Shown piece by piece: positions 16,377 to 25,415 of a DNA stretch of 64,000 bases (positions are counted from its first letter, which is position 1; every line of letters starts with the position of its first letter). The notes beneath the pieces were generated by a model. That model ran no database searches. It saw nothing but the letters and a program-made list of their open reading frames with translations, and was not told the origin of the DNA. Location: the NCBI RefSeq assembly GCF_001020205.1, contig NZ_CP011663.1, positions 1,364,001 to 1,428,000 on the forward strand. Direction: 5' to 3'. Source of the stretch: Clostridium sporogenes (GTDB taxonomy: Bacteria > Bacillota > Clostridia > Clostridiales > Clostridiaceae). The position numbers and the translations under genes are program-made.

Positions 16377-16698
16377 TATAATTAATAAAAATTATTAATA
16401 AAAAAATATTATTATAAAGATAAATATAGTGTTATTAATAGATTAACCATTTAAAACAAATAAAATTATTATAAAAGATAATTAATTATTAGGGTTCTTA
16501 ATAGAAATAAAAACAGCAGAAACATAGTAATAAAAAGCATAAATATCTATAAGATCTCATAGCTTTTATTATATAAAAATTTATTATCAATAAATTAAAT
16601 AAAATTTCATAAAAATGATGTAATAATAGAAAATTTTTATATGGTTACAAAAAATCTATAAGGAATACTTATAGGCACTATTTGGAAACAAAATTCAC

Positions 16699-16743
16699 TA
16701 TTTTCTGAAAACTATGTAAAATAATATTGAAATGAGGTATAAT
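16699..16743 (+). promoter_or_regulatory. CodY-like box and promoter of the glycine reductase operon
   Basis: TATTTTCTGAAAACT (16699-16713) matches the CodY consensus at 13 of 15 positions. It directly abuts a weak -35 (TGTAAA, 16715-16720), followed after 17 bases by TATAAT (16738-16743). The riboswitch leader starts about 25 bases later. CodY control of an amino-acid fermentation operon is plausible. Confidence 0.45.
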
Positions 16744-16774
16744 ATAGTTAAATATTTAATAAAGTTTGGATGAT

Positions 16775-16981
16775 ATTTTCGGGAGATTAAGTTTTAGACT
16801 TAGCTATGTAGTTTTTAAAATAAATATTTATTCTGCATAGTATCCTTATAGGATAGCCGAAGGAATTAAGTGTTATTCCCATAAATAACATGAATATCTC
16901 AGGCAAATGGACCGAAAATTGACAAAACTCTGGAAAGCATTACGCACCGAAGGAGCAAAACTCTCAGGTTAAAATACAGAG
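16775..16981 (+). promoter_or_regulatory. Tandem glycine riboswitch (gcvT type)
   Basis: Aptamer I (16775-16919) is closed by ATTTTCGG/CCGAAAAT and has the conserved GCCGAAGGAATTAAG and ATCTCAGGCAAATGGACCG. After a short linker, aptamer II (about 16928-16981) has CTCTGGAAAGC, CACCGAAGGAGCAAAACTCTCAGG. Its closing stem CTCTG (16928-16932) / CAGAG (16977-16981) uses the same CAGAG that begins the following terminator. Binding of glycine should therefore hold CAGAG in P1 and prevent termination, turning the grd operon on when glycine is abundant. Confidence 0.9.
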
Positions 16982-17014
16982 ATAAAAGTTATGGACTTTT
17001 ATCTCTGTTTTTTT
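16977..17014 (+). terminator. Riboswitch-controlled terminator
   Basis: CAGAGATAAAAGT pairs with ACTTTTATCTCTG (13 bp, loop TATGG), followed by eight Ts. It is the expression platform of the glycine riboswitch, 56 bases before grdX. Confidence 0.9.
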
Positions 17015-17069
17015 GTGTAAATAAAGATTTAATAATTTAATAAAGATAATAGATAGGGTGGTGGGTTAA

Positions 17070-17447
17070 ATGAATAATAAGGTTATTATGGTAACTAATA
17101 ACAAGTTGGTTGGTGAAAAATTTAACGAAAAATGTCAGGTGGAATTTATACTAGGTGATGTAAATGAAGTTTTTAAAACAGTAAGAGATTATATACACAA
17201 AGGGCATGAACTTTTAACTCATCCATTAATGAGTAGTGTAAAGCCTAATGAAACACCCTATAGAACTGTAGTTATTTCAAAATTTTATAAAAATGAAGTG
17301 GATATGGAGTCTTTAAATTATATAGAGGAGTCCATACATTCTTTAGAAAAATTTCAAAAATCCTGTGGTATTCCTGAATGGAATGATAACATTTTAAAAG
17401 ATTTTAGATTGATTGATTATGATCTTATATATAATGCACTATATTAA
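17070..17447 (+). CDS. grdX: GrdX family protein
   Basis: This small 125-residue soluble protein is found at the head of glycine reductase operons. It begins MNNKVIMVTNNKLVGEKF, contains DYIHKGHELLTHPLMSSVKPNETPYRTV and ends in an acidic helix, as family members do. No catalytic role is established. The gene is the first behind the glycine riboswitch; AGGGTGGTGG precedes the ATG. The HPLMSSVKPNETPYRT block is strongly conserved in my memory of the family, so the name is safe although the function is not known. Confidence 0.88.
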   Translation: MNNKVIMVTNNKLVGEKFNEKCQVEFILGDVNEVFKTVRDYIHKGHELLTHPLMSSVKPNETPYRTVVISKFYKNEVDMESLNYIEESIHSLEKFQKSCGIPEWNDNILKDFRLIDYDLIYNALY

Positions 17448-17537
17448 TTTTATATAAGATTTATATAAAAATTGCTAGAATCATTTAGCAGTACAATAAA
17501 GATAAAGCATTAAAAATTTAATTTGGGGGTTGATATT

Positions 17538-18824
17538 ATGCGTTTAGAGATTGGGAAAATATTTATAACTGACATGCAGTTTTCCAATGAAACAAAAGTT
17601 AAAGATGGAGTCTTGTATATTTCTAAAGAAGAAGTTCTAGAAGTAATTGGTACCGATGAGAGAATTAAAAATATTGATTTAGAAATAGCCAAGCCAGGGG
17701 ATAAAACTAGAATTATTCCAGTAAAAGATGTAATAGAGCCAAGAGTTAAAGTAGAAGGAAATGGTGGTATTTTCCCAGGCTTTATAAGTAAAGTTGATAC
17801 TGTTGGTTCAGGCAAAACTAATGTATTAAAAGGAGCTGCAGTAGTAACCACAGGTAAAATAGTGGGATTCCAAGAAGGTATCATTGACATGAGTGGAGAG
17901 GGAGCTAAATATACACCTTTTTCAAAAACTAATAATTTAGTAGTAGTATGTGAACCTAAAGAAGGCGTAAATCAATATGAGCATGAGGAAATTGTAAGAA
18001 CTTTAGGATTTAAGGCGGCTACTTATTTAGGAAGTTTTGCAAAAGATATTACACCAGATGAAACTAAAGTTTATGAAACATTACCTTTATTAGAACAAGT
18101 AAAGAAATACCCAGATCTTCCAAAGGTAGTATATGTATATATGCTTCAAAGCCAAGGGCTTTTGCATGATACCTACGTATATGGAGTAGATGCTAAAAGA
18201 ATAATACCAACATTTATATATCCAACAGAAGTATTTGATGGTGCCATAGTTAGTGGAAACTGTGTTTCAGCTTGTGATAAAAATCCAAGCTATGTACACA
18301 TGAATCACCCTATCATAGAAGATCTATATGAAAAGCATGGTGTGGAGTATAATTTTTTAGGTTGTGTTATAACTAATGAAAACGTTTATTTAGCAGACAA
18401 GGTTAGATCTTCAAACTACACTGCAAAACTAGTAGAGTTTTTGGGAGCAGATGCAGTAATAATTTCAGAAGAAGGTTTTGGAAATCCAGATGCAGATCTT
18501 GTTATGAATTGCAATAAGATAAGTGAAAAAGGAATAAAAACAGTACTAATAACAGATGAGTATGCAGGACAAAATGGAGCTTCACAGTCTTTAGCTGATT
18601 CTACACCAAAGGGAGATGCAGTAGTTACAGGAGGAAATGCTAATGAGGTTGTAACACTACCACCAATGGAAAAAATTATTGGTCATGCTGAGGTAGCAGA
18701 TGTAATTGCAGGTGGACATGTTGGTTCTTTAAAAGAGGATGGTTCTATAGAGGCAGAAATTCAAGTTATTACAGGAGCTACCAGTGAAGTTGGTTTTAAC
18801 TATTTAAGTGCTAAAGGCTATTAG
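17538..18824 (+). CDS. grdE: Glycine reductase component B, GrdE proprotein (alpha/beta)
   Basis: GrdE is the proprotein that is cleaved into the 22- and 25-kDa subunits of the glycine-specific component B. Cleavage at an Asn-Cys bond turns Cys into a pyruvoyl group that binds glycine's amino group as a Schiff base. Here the likely processing site is GNCVSACDKN (about 239-248). The protein begins MRLEIGKIFITDMQF, typical of the family. I chose ATG 17538, not the in-frame TTG 17523, because GGGGG lies six to nine bases before the ATG. It has 428 residues. It is co-transcribed with grdB, 32 bases downstream. Confidence 0.92.
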   Translation: MRLEIGKIFITDMQFSNETKVKDGVLYISKEEVLEVIGTDERIKNIDLEIAKPGDKTRIIPVKDVIEPRVKVEGNGGIFPGFISKVDTVGSGKTNVLKGAAVVTTGKIVGFQEGIIDMSGEGAKYTPFSKTNNLVVVCEPKEGVNQYEHEEIVRTLGFKAATYLGSFAKDITPDETKVYETLPLLEQVKKYPDLPKVVYVYMLQSQGLLHDTYVYGVDAKRIIPTFIYPTEVFDGAIVSGNCVSACDKNPSYVHMNHPIIEDLYEKHGVEYNFLGCVITNENVYLADKVRSSNYTAKLVEFLGADAVIISEEGFGNPDADLVMNCNKISEKGIKTVLITDEYAGQNGASQSLADSTPKGDAVVTGGNANEVVTLPPMEKIIGHAEVADVIAGGHVGSLKEDGSIEAEIQVITGATSEVGFNYLSAKGY

Positions 18825-18856
18825 AATGTAGTTATATAATCAAGGGGGGAAAATAA

Positions 18857-20158
18857 ATGATTAAAGTAGTTCATTATATAAATCAGTTTTATGCAGGTAT
18901 TGGAGGAGAAGAGAAAGCGGATTATAAACCAGAAGTAAGGGAGGAGCCTGTAGGTCCAGGAACACAACTTAATTCTTTATTTAAAGGTGAAGCTGAGATA
19001 GTTGCTACAGTTATTTGTGGAGATTCATATTTTAATGAAAATATAGAGGAAGCTAAAAATATTATTTTAGAAATGGTTAAAAAATATGATGCGGATGTGT
19101 TTGTAGCAGGACCTGCTTTTAATGCTGGAAGATATGGAGTAGCTTGTGGAACTATTGCAAAGGAAGTAGAGGAGAAATTAAATATAAAGGTTTTAACAGC
19201 TATGTATGAAGAAAATCCAGGAGTAGACTTATATAAAAAATCTTTATATATTCTTAAAACAAAGAAAAGTGCAGTAGGTATGAGAAAAGCATTACCTGTT
19301 ATGGCAAAACTCGCATTAAAGATGGGAAAAGGGGAAGAGATAGGACTACCTGAAGAAGAAGGATATATAGAGAGAGGTATAAGAAAAAATTACTTTAGTG
19401 AAGAAAGAGGATCTAAAAGAGCAGTAAATCTTCTTGTGAAAAAATTGAAAAATGAAGAATTTGTTACAGAATTTAAAATGCCGGTTTTTGATAGGGTAGA
19501 ACCTAATAAAGCTGTAGAGGATATATCAAAATGTAAAATTGCTATTGTAACTTCTGGTGGAATAGTACCAAAGGGAAATCCAGATCATATAGAATCCTCT
19601 AGTGCATCAAAATATGGTAAATATGATATAGAAGGACTTATGGATTTAAATTCAGAAACTCATGAAACTGCCCATGGAGGATATGATCCTAACTATGCAA
19701 ATGAAGATTCAGACAGAGTTATACCTGTAGATGTATTAAGAAAAATGGAGAAGGAAGGAAAAATAGGATCTCTTCATAGATATTTCTATAGTACTGTTGG
19801 AAATGGTACAGCAGTAGCATCTTCTATGAAATTTGGAAATGAAATAGTAAATCAGTTAAAGGAAGATAGTGTTGATGCAGTTATACTAACTTCCACATGA
19901 GGAACTTGTACTCGTTGCGGTGCAACACTAGTAAAAGAAATAGAACGTGGAGGACTTCCAGTTGTGCATATGTGTACAGTAGTTCCAATTTCTCTTACAG
20001 TTGGTGCTAATAGAATAGTTCCAACTATAGCAATACCTCATCCACTTGGAAATCCTGGCTTAGATAAAGAGAGAGAATTTGAATTAAGATATGATCTTAC
20101 AGAAAAAGCATTAAAAGCTTTAGAAACAGATATAGATGAACAAACAGTTTTTGAATAA
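18857..20158 (+). CDS. grdB: Glycine reductase component B gamma, selenoprotein GrdB
   Basis: This 433-residue protein is read through an in-frame UGA at 19898-19900 as selenocysteine 348. The reading frame continues without a break as U-GTCTRCGATLVKEIERGG after TST, and the UxxCxxC motif (STUGTCTRC) is the known active site. GrdB attacks the alpha carbon of glycine bound to GrdE, releasing ammonia and passing a carboxymethyl group to selenoprotein A. AAGGGGGGAAAATAA precedes the ATG. A small hairpin right after the UGA (19909-19933) is the SECIS candidate. An automatic gene caller would wrongly split this gene in two (18857-19900 and 19964-20158). Confidence 0.95.
19909..19933 (+). promoter_or_regulatory. 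SECIS candidate of grdB
   Basis: TACT..AGTA encloses GTTGC/GCAAC with apical loop GGT, nine bases after the UGA. This is the position and size of bacterial SECIS elements bound by SelB. Confidence 0.65.
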
Positions 20159-20335
20159 AAATTTCTAGAGGGTTTACTTTAATCAAAAGAAAAATTTAAA
20201 ATTAAAGGAAGAATTATTTCACAGATTTTAAGGAGTTAAAATAATAATTTTAGTTAAATGAGTGTGTTAATAAAAATATAATCTAATAAAAATAGATATA
20301 AAGATTCTAATGTTAAATTATGGGGGGGATAAGAT

Positions 20336-21277
20336 ATGGATAATGTTTATGATCTTATAATTATAGGCTCTGGTCCAGCAGGATTATCAGCAGGGTTATA
20401 CGCTGCAAGAGCTAGATTAAAAACTTTAATATTAGAGAGAAACAAAGCAGGTGGACAAATAGTAATAACAGATGAAGTAGCTAACTATCCAGGTTCTGTA
20501 AGAAATGCTACAGGAAAAACTTTAGTAGAGAGAATGGAAGAGCAGGTAGAAGAATTTGGAGCAGAAAGAAAAAAAGACAATGTTAAAGAGGTAGATTTTA
20601 CTGGAAAAATAAAAATTATAAAGGGAGAAAAGGAAGAGTATAAAGCAAAATCTGTAATTATAGCTACCGGTGCTGCTCCTAGGCATATAGGTTGCAAAGG
20701 TGAAAATGAACTAATAGGAAAGGGAGTATCCTATTGTGCTACTTGTGATGCTGACTTTTTTACCGATTTAGAAGTATTTGTAATAGGAGGGGGAGATTCA
20801 GCTTTAGAAGAAGCCCTATATCTTACAAAATTTGCAAGAAAAGTAACAGTAGTTCATAGAAGAGATGCTCTAAGAGGTGCTAAATCAATACAGGAAAAAG
20901 TGTTTAAAAATCCTAAGATAGAAATTATGTGGGATTCTGTAGTAGAAGAAATAAAAGGTGATGGAATAGTAGAATCTGCAGTATTTAAAAATAAAAAGAC
21001 AGGAGAAATAACTGAATACTTTGCAGATGAGGATGATGGAACTTTTGGAATATTTGTTTTTGTAGGATATTTACCTATAAACAATTTATTTAAAGATATT
21101 ATTACTATGAATGAAGCAGGATATATAAAAACTAACGATAAAATGGAGACAAATATAGAAGGAGTATTTGCTGCTGGTGATATAAGAGAAAAATCATTAA
21201 GACAGGTAGTTACTGCAGCGGCAGATGGTGCTATAGCAGCAGTAGAAGCTTATAAATATGTTGAAGATACTTTTTAA
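20336..21277 (+). CDS. trxB: Thioredoxin reductase of the glycine reductase system
   Basis: The 313-residue flavoprotein has GSGPAGLSAGLYAARA (12-27), the redox motif CATCDAD (about 136-142), GGGDSALEEALYL followed by the NADPH motif HRRDALRG, and FAAGDIREKSLRQ at the C-terminus. It passes electrons from NADPH to the thioredoxin encoded next door, which regenerates oxidised GrdA after acetyl phosphate is released. A run of Gs (GGGGGGG) precedes the ATG. A 177-base gap separates it from grdB with no terminator visible, so it still belongs to the operon. Confidence 0.93.
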   Translation: MDNVYDLIIIGSGPAGLSAGLYAARARLKTLILERNKAGGQIVITDEVANYPGSVRNATGKTLVERMEEQVEEFGAERKKDNVKEVDFTGKIKIIKGEKEEYKAKSVIIATGAAPRHIGCKGENELIGKGVSYCATCDADFFTDLEVFVIGGGDSALEEALYLTKFARKVTVVHRRDALRGAKSIQEKVFKNPKIEIMWDSVVEEIKGDGIVESAVFKNKKTGEITEYFADEDDGTFGIFVFVGYLPINNLFKDIITMNEAGYIKTNDKMETNIEGVFAAGDIREKSLRQVVTAAADGAIAAVEAYKYVEDTF

Positions 21278-21311
21278 ATATATATAAAATTATTTGAAAG
21301 GCGGTTATAAA

Positions 21312-21632
21312 ATGTTAGTATTAGACAAAAAGACTTTTGAAGAAGAGGTATTAAAGACAAAAGGTTATGTATTAGTAGATTATTTTGGAGATGGTTGTGT
21401 TCCATGTGAGGCTCTAATGCCTGATGTAGAAGAATTATCAAAAAAATATGAAGATAAGATTAAATTTTGTAAATTAAATACTAGTAAAGCTAGAAGACTT
21501 GCTATATCTCAAAAAGTTTTAGGACTTCCAACTATAATTTTATACAAAGATGGAGAAAAGCTAGAAGAGGTAGTTAAAGAAGATGCTACAAAAGCAAATA
21601 TAGAAGCTATGATAACAAAACATGTACTATAA
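21312..21632 (+). CDS. trxA: Thioredoxin of the glycine reductase system
   Basis: This 106-residue thioredoxin fold has the atypical active site GCVPC (about 28-32) instead of WCGPC, and cis-Pro in LGLPTIILYKDGE. GCVPC-type thioredoxins are characteristic of glycine reductase operons, where they reduce selenoprotein A. I placed the start at ATG 21312; the in-frame TTG at 21294 would add six residues and overlap the GAAAGGCGG RBS. It is 34 bases downstream of trxB. Confidence 0.92.
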   Translation: MLVLDKKTFEEEVLKTKGYVLVDYFGDGCVPCEALMPDVEELSKKYEDKIKFCKLNTSKARRLAISQKVLGLPTIILYKDGEKLEEVVKEDATKANIEAMITKHVL

Positions 21633-21716
21633 AATTTAAAATTTATTTAGCCATTTAAAGTGTGTATATAAAGATCAAGGAATTTAAAATACAAATAAAT
21701 TAAGGGAGGAATTTTA

Positions 21717-22193
21717 ATGAGTTTATTTAAAGGAAAAAAAGTAATTATAATTGGAGATAGGGATGGAATCCCAGGCCCAGCTATAGAAAAATGCATAGAG
21801 GGTACAGGAGCAGAAGTAGTATTTTCATCAACAGAATGCTTTGTTTGAACTGCCGCTGGAGCGATGGATTTGGAAAATCAAAAAAGAGTAAAAACATTAA
21901 CAGAAAAACACGGTGCTGAAAATATACTAGTAATTTTAGGGGCAGCAGAAGGAGAAGCAGCAGGCCTTGCTGCTGAGACAGTTACTAATGGTGATCCAAC
22001 TTTTGCAGGTCCATTGTCCAATGTCCAGTTAGGACTAAGAGTTTATCATGCGGTAGAACCAGAATTTAAAGAAGAAGTAAATGAAGAAGTTTATGAAGAA
22101 GAAATAGGTATGATGGAAATGGTTTTAGAAGTAGATGAAATCATAGAGGAAATGACAGATATAAGAGAAGAATTTTGTAAATTTCTTGATTAA
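21717..22193 (+). CDS. grdA: Glycine/sarcosine/betaine reductase component A, selenoprotein GrdA
   Basis: This 158-residue selenoprotein has UGA at 21846-21848 decoded as Sec44 in the motif CFVU-TAAGAMDLE; the codon number agrees with characterised GrdA proteins. It accepts the carboxymethyl group from GrdB as a selenoether and forms a ketene/acetyl-thiol that component C converts to acetyl phosphate. AAGGGAGGAA precedes the ATG at 21717. A plain ORF search shows only the part after the UGA (from 21864). The Glu-rich C-terminus (EEEIGMMEMVLEVDEIIEE) is normal for the family. Confidence 0.95.
21851..21867 (+). promoter_or_regulatory. SECIS candidate of grdA
   Basis: CGC/GCG with loop TGGA begins five bases after the UGA, extended by further pairs with a bulge. 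The stem is short; the assignment rests mostly on position. Confidence 0.5.
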
Positions 22194-22230
22194 AACATGT
22201 AAAGTGGGTAAATAAAGAATTATAAAATTA

Positions 22231-22272
22231 AGGAGGCTGTATATGTTTATAATTCAGCCTCCTAAATATTAG
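22231..22272 (+). promoter_or_regulatory. Hairpin containing a 9-codon mini-ORF before grdC
   Basis: AGGAGGCTG (22231-22239) pairs perfectly with CAGCCTCCT (22255-22263). The AGGAGG of the left arm is also an ideal ribosome binding site for ATG 22243, which opens a 9-codon ORF (MFIIQPPKY) ending at TAG 22270-22272. That stop abuts the GGGGGG ribosome binding site of grdC. It looks like a translational coupling or stability element between grdA and grdC. Confidence 0.5.
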
Positions 22273-22284
22273 GGGGGAACAGCT

Positions 22285-23823
22285 ATGAATTATCCAGTAA
22301 TAAAAGGGGCATCATATATTTTGGTTCATACTCCAGATATGGTACTTCACAATGGAACTACTCAAACTACAGAGAAAGTAGTTAATCCAGATTCTGAATA
22401 TCTTAAGGAACTTCCTAAGCATTTAAGGAATTTTGAAGATGTTTTAAATTATGCACCTAACCAAACTTATATAGGAAACATGACACCGGATCAGTTAGGT
22501 GAAATAGAAATGCCTTGGTGGGATAAAAAGATAGAAGAGAGCAGTAGATTTGGTAAATTAGGGGAAATGATGCCTCAAGATGAATTTATAGGACTAATGG
22601 AAATATGTGATGTATTCGATTTAGTTTTATTAGAAAAATCCTTTGTAGAGAACGTAAAAAATAAGTTAGAAAAGCATCCACTTATAAATGAAGATATGAT
22701 TTCTAAAATAAAAGAGGGAGTAGCTATAGAAGAAATCAAAAAAATTGTAGATGAAGAAGGAGCAGAAGGCCTATATAATGAAGGTACATTAGTAGGTTGT
22801 GTAAAAAAAGCTCATGATGTAGATGTGAATTTAAGTGCACATACTATGTTAGAGAATTTAGTAGTAAAAGCATCTGGTGTTTTATCTTTATTAAATCTTA
22901 TAGCTAAAAATAATATAAATCCAGAAGAGATAGATTATGTTATAGAGTGCTCTGAAGAAGCTTGTGGAGATATGAATCAAAGAGGTGGAGGAAATTTTGC
23001 AAAATCTCTTGCAGAAGTAGCAGGATTCACTAATGCTACAGGAGCAGATATGAGAGGATTTTGCGCAGGGCCGAGCCACTCTTTAATAGCTGCTTCAGCT
23101 TTAGTTCAATCAGGAGTATATGATAATGTGGTTATAGCTGGTGGAGGAGCAAGTGCCAAATTAGGTATGAACGGAAAGGACCATGTGAAAAAGGGAATGC
23201 CTATATTAGAGGACTGCTTAGGTGGATTTGCTGTTTTAGTAAGTAAAAATGATGGAATAAACCCAATACTTAGAACAGACTTAGTAGGAAAACATACTGT
23301 AGGAACAGGATCTTCTCCACAGGCGGTAATTAGTTCTTTGGTTACAGATGCATTAGACAAAGCTGGTTTAAAAATAACTGATGTAGATAAGTATTCTGTT
23401 GAAATGCAAAATCCAGATATAACAAAACCAGCAGGGGCAGGGGATGTACCACAGGCAAACTATAAAATGATAGGAGCTTTAGGGGTTAAGAAAAAACATA
23501 TAGAAAAGAAAGAATTAAAAGATTTTATACAAAATCATGGTATGTCAGGTTGGGCGCCAACACAAGGACATATTCCATCTGGTGTTCCTTATTTAGGATT
23601 TGCTAGAAAGGATTTAACAGAGGGCGATTTAAACAGAGTTATGATAGTAGGAAAAGGTAGTTTATTTTTAGGGCGTATGACAAATTTATTTGATGGTGTA
23701 TCTATAATTATAGAAAGAAATACAGGATATCAAGAAGAGGAAAAGGGAATTTCAGAAGATCAAGTAAGAAAGATAATTGCAGAATCCATAAAAAAATTAG
23801 CATCACAGCTAATAGAAGAATAA
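22285..23823 (+). CDS. grdC: Glycine reductase component C, beta subunit
   Basis: The 512-residue enzyme is related to beta-ketoacyl-ACP synthases (thiolase fold): a reactive Cys region GFCAGPSHSLIAASALVQSG (about 261), GGGASAKLG and late HGMSGWAPTQGHIPSGVPYLG. With GrdD it takes the acetyl group from selenoprotein A and releases acetyl phosphate with inorganic phosphate, from which ATP is made. GGGGGG precedes the ATG. It is followed after three bases by the start region of grdD, so translation is probably coupled. Confidence 0.93.
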   Translation: MNYPVIKGASYILVHTPDMVLHNGTTQTTEKVVNPDSEYLKELPKHLRNFEDVLNYAPNQTYIGNMTPDQLGEIEMPWWDKKIEESSRFGKLGEMMPQDEFIGLMEICDVFDLVLLEKSFVENVKNKLEKHPLINEDMISKIKEGVAIEEIKKIVDEEGAEGLYNEGTLVGCVKKAHDVDVNLSAHTMLENLVVKASGVLSLLNLIAKNNINPEEIDYVIECSEEACGDMNQRGGGNFAKSLAEVAGFTNATGADMRGFCAGPSHSLIAASALVQSGVYDNVVIAGGGASAKLGMNGKDHVKKGMPILEDCLGGFAVLVSKNDGINPILRTDLVGKHTVGTGSSPQAVISSLVTDALDKAGLKITDVDKYSVEMQNPDITKPAGAGDVPQANYKMIGALGVKKKHIEKKELKDFIQNHGMSGWAPTQGHIPSGVPYLGFARKDLTEGDLNRVMIVGKGSLFLGRMTNLFDGVSIIIERNTGYQEEEKGISEDQVRKIIAESIKKLASQLIEE

Positions 23824-23838
23824 GAGGTGATGTATAGT

Positions 23839-25005
23839 ATGGAGAATAAAGAAGTTAATAAAATAATAGGCAAAACTCTTTTAGATATTGCAGAATATAT
23901 AGAACAAGGGGACTTTAGCAAAAAGGTAGTAGTAGGAATTACTACTTTAGGTAGCGAACATGGCGTTGAAAATTTGGTAAAAGGTGCTGAAGTTGCTGCC
24001 CAAAAACATAAGGATATAAAGGTAGTTTTAATAGGACCTAAAGTAGATACAGAATTAGAGATAGTAGAAGCTAATAAAGAAGACGAAATGTATAATAAAA
24101 TGGAGGAATTATTAGATACAAAATATATAGATGCGGCGGTTACTATGCATTATAACTTTCCTATAGGGGTGTCTACTGTAGGAAAGGTTGTTACTCCAGC
24201 TGAAGGAAAAGAGATGTTTTTAGCCACAACTACAGGAACAGCTTCTATGAATAGAACAGAAGCTATGGTTAAAAATGCAATATATGGAATAATAGCAGCT
24301 AAAGCTGTGGGGATAAAAGAACCTACAGTGGGTATGTTAAATTTAGATGGAGCAAGACAAGTAGAGAAGGCATTAAAGGAATTAGATAAAAATGGTTATA
24401 AAATAAATTTTGCTAACTCTTTAAGAGCAGATGGTGGATCTGTAATGAGAGGAAATGACCTTTTAACAGGGACACCAGATATTATGGTAACAGATACCCT
24501 TACAGGGAACCTTTTAATGAAAGTATTTTCTTCTTATACTACTGGAGGAAGTTATGAGGGCTTTGGATATGGCTATGGTCCAGGTATAGGAGAGGATTAT
24601 GAAAGAAATATACTGATTTTATCTAGAGCCTCAGGTGTGCCAGTAGTGGCTAATGCCATAGAATATGCAAAGGATTTAGTTAAAGGAAATATAAATAAAA
24701 TGATAAAAGAAGAGTTTGAACAGGCTAATAAAGCTAAATTAAAGGATATATTAAATTCTATAGAAAATAAAGAAAATAAAAAATCAGAATATGAAGAAGA
24801 AGTTCCAATGCCTACAAAGGAAATAGCTACAGCTTCTATTAGTGGTATAGATGTAATGGATATAGAAGATGCGCAAAAGGTGCTTTGGAAAGAAGAGATA
24901 TATGCAGAAAGTGGTATGGGATGCACAGGTCCTGTTATAAAAGTAAATGATAAAAATTATGATAAAGCTGTAGAAATATTAACTGAAAAAGGTTTCATAG
25001 CTTAA
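23839..25005 (+). CDS. grdD: Glycine reductase component C, alpha subunit
   Basis: This 388-residue protein has a PlsX/phosphotransacetylase-like fold: VVVGITTLGSEHG near the N-terminus, AVTMHYNFPIGVSTVGKV, NSLRADGGSVMRGNDLLTG and GMGCTGPVIKV near the end with a conserved Cys. It completes acetyl-phosphate release in component C. ATG 23839 is preferred, with AGAGGTGATG upstream; the in-frame GTG 23827 and ATG 23830 fall inside that site. A large terminator follows at 25087, ending the operon. Confidence 0.9.
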   Translation: MENKEVNKIIGKTLLDIAEYIEQGDFSKKVVVGITTLGSEHGVENLVKGAEVAAQKHKDIKVVLIGPKVDTELEIVEANKEDEMYNKMEELLDTKYIDAAVTMHYNFPIGVSTVGKVVTPAEGKEMFLATTTGTASMNRTEAMVKNAIYGIIAAKAVGIKEPTVGMLNLDGARQVEKALKELDKNGYKINFANSLRADGGSVMRGNDLLTGTPDIMVTDTLTGNLLMKVFSSYTTGGSYEGFGYGYGPGIGEDYERNILILSRASGVPVVANAIEYAKDLVKGNINKMIKEEFEQANKAKLKDILNSIENKENKKSEYEEEVPMPTKEIATASISGIDVMDIEDAQKVLWKEEIYAESGMGCTGPVIKVNDKNYDKAVEILTEKGFIA

Positions 25006-25086
25006 AAATCAATTGTAATTTATATTTATAAAAAAAAGTAAACAATGTTACTTATAAAATTTTTAACTGTAAATATATATTAAAAT

Positions 25087-25166
25087 AAAAAGTTCATTTG
25101 CAATAGTTTAAGTAAAGTATATTTTAAAAAGAAATTTTACTTGAACTAGCAATGGACTTTTTATTA
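25087..25166 (+). terminator. Terminator of the grd operon
   Basis: AAAAGTTCATTTGCAATAG..TAAGTAAA pairs with TTTACTTGAACTAGCAATGGACTTTT, a long stem with small bulges, followed by TTTTTATTA. The remaining 250 bases up to 25415 hold no gene that I can see. Confidence 0.75.
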
Positions 25167-25415
25167 TATTATTAAAAATATTAGTACTATATAAATTAAA
25201 CTATTTTAATTTGGACATGTGTAGAATTAGTAAAGTTTAATAATATGTTTATTGAAGTTGTTTTTTAGATTTGCTATATAAATATTTTTATATAAAAATT
25301 TATTTTAAAAGTTAGTATAAAGTTAATAAGAATGATAATATAAAAATATATGATTAGAATATAAATATAGGAAAGAAATAAATTATTAAAATGTTGAGTC
25401 CTAGGAGGAATAAAA

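Noticed and set aside
19964..20158. Separate 64-residue gene after grdB
   Set aside because: It is the in-frame continuation of grdB beyond the selenocysteine UGA; there is no RBS, and the family sequence runs straight across.
21864..22193. Separate 109-residue gene
   Set aside because: It is the part of grdA after the Sec UGA. The true start at 21717 has AAGGGAGGAA and the typical GrdA N-terminus.
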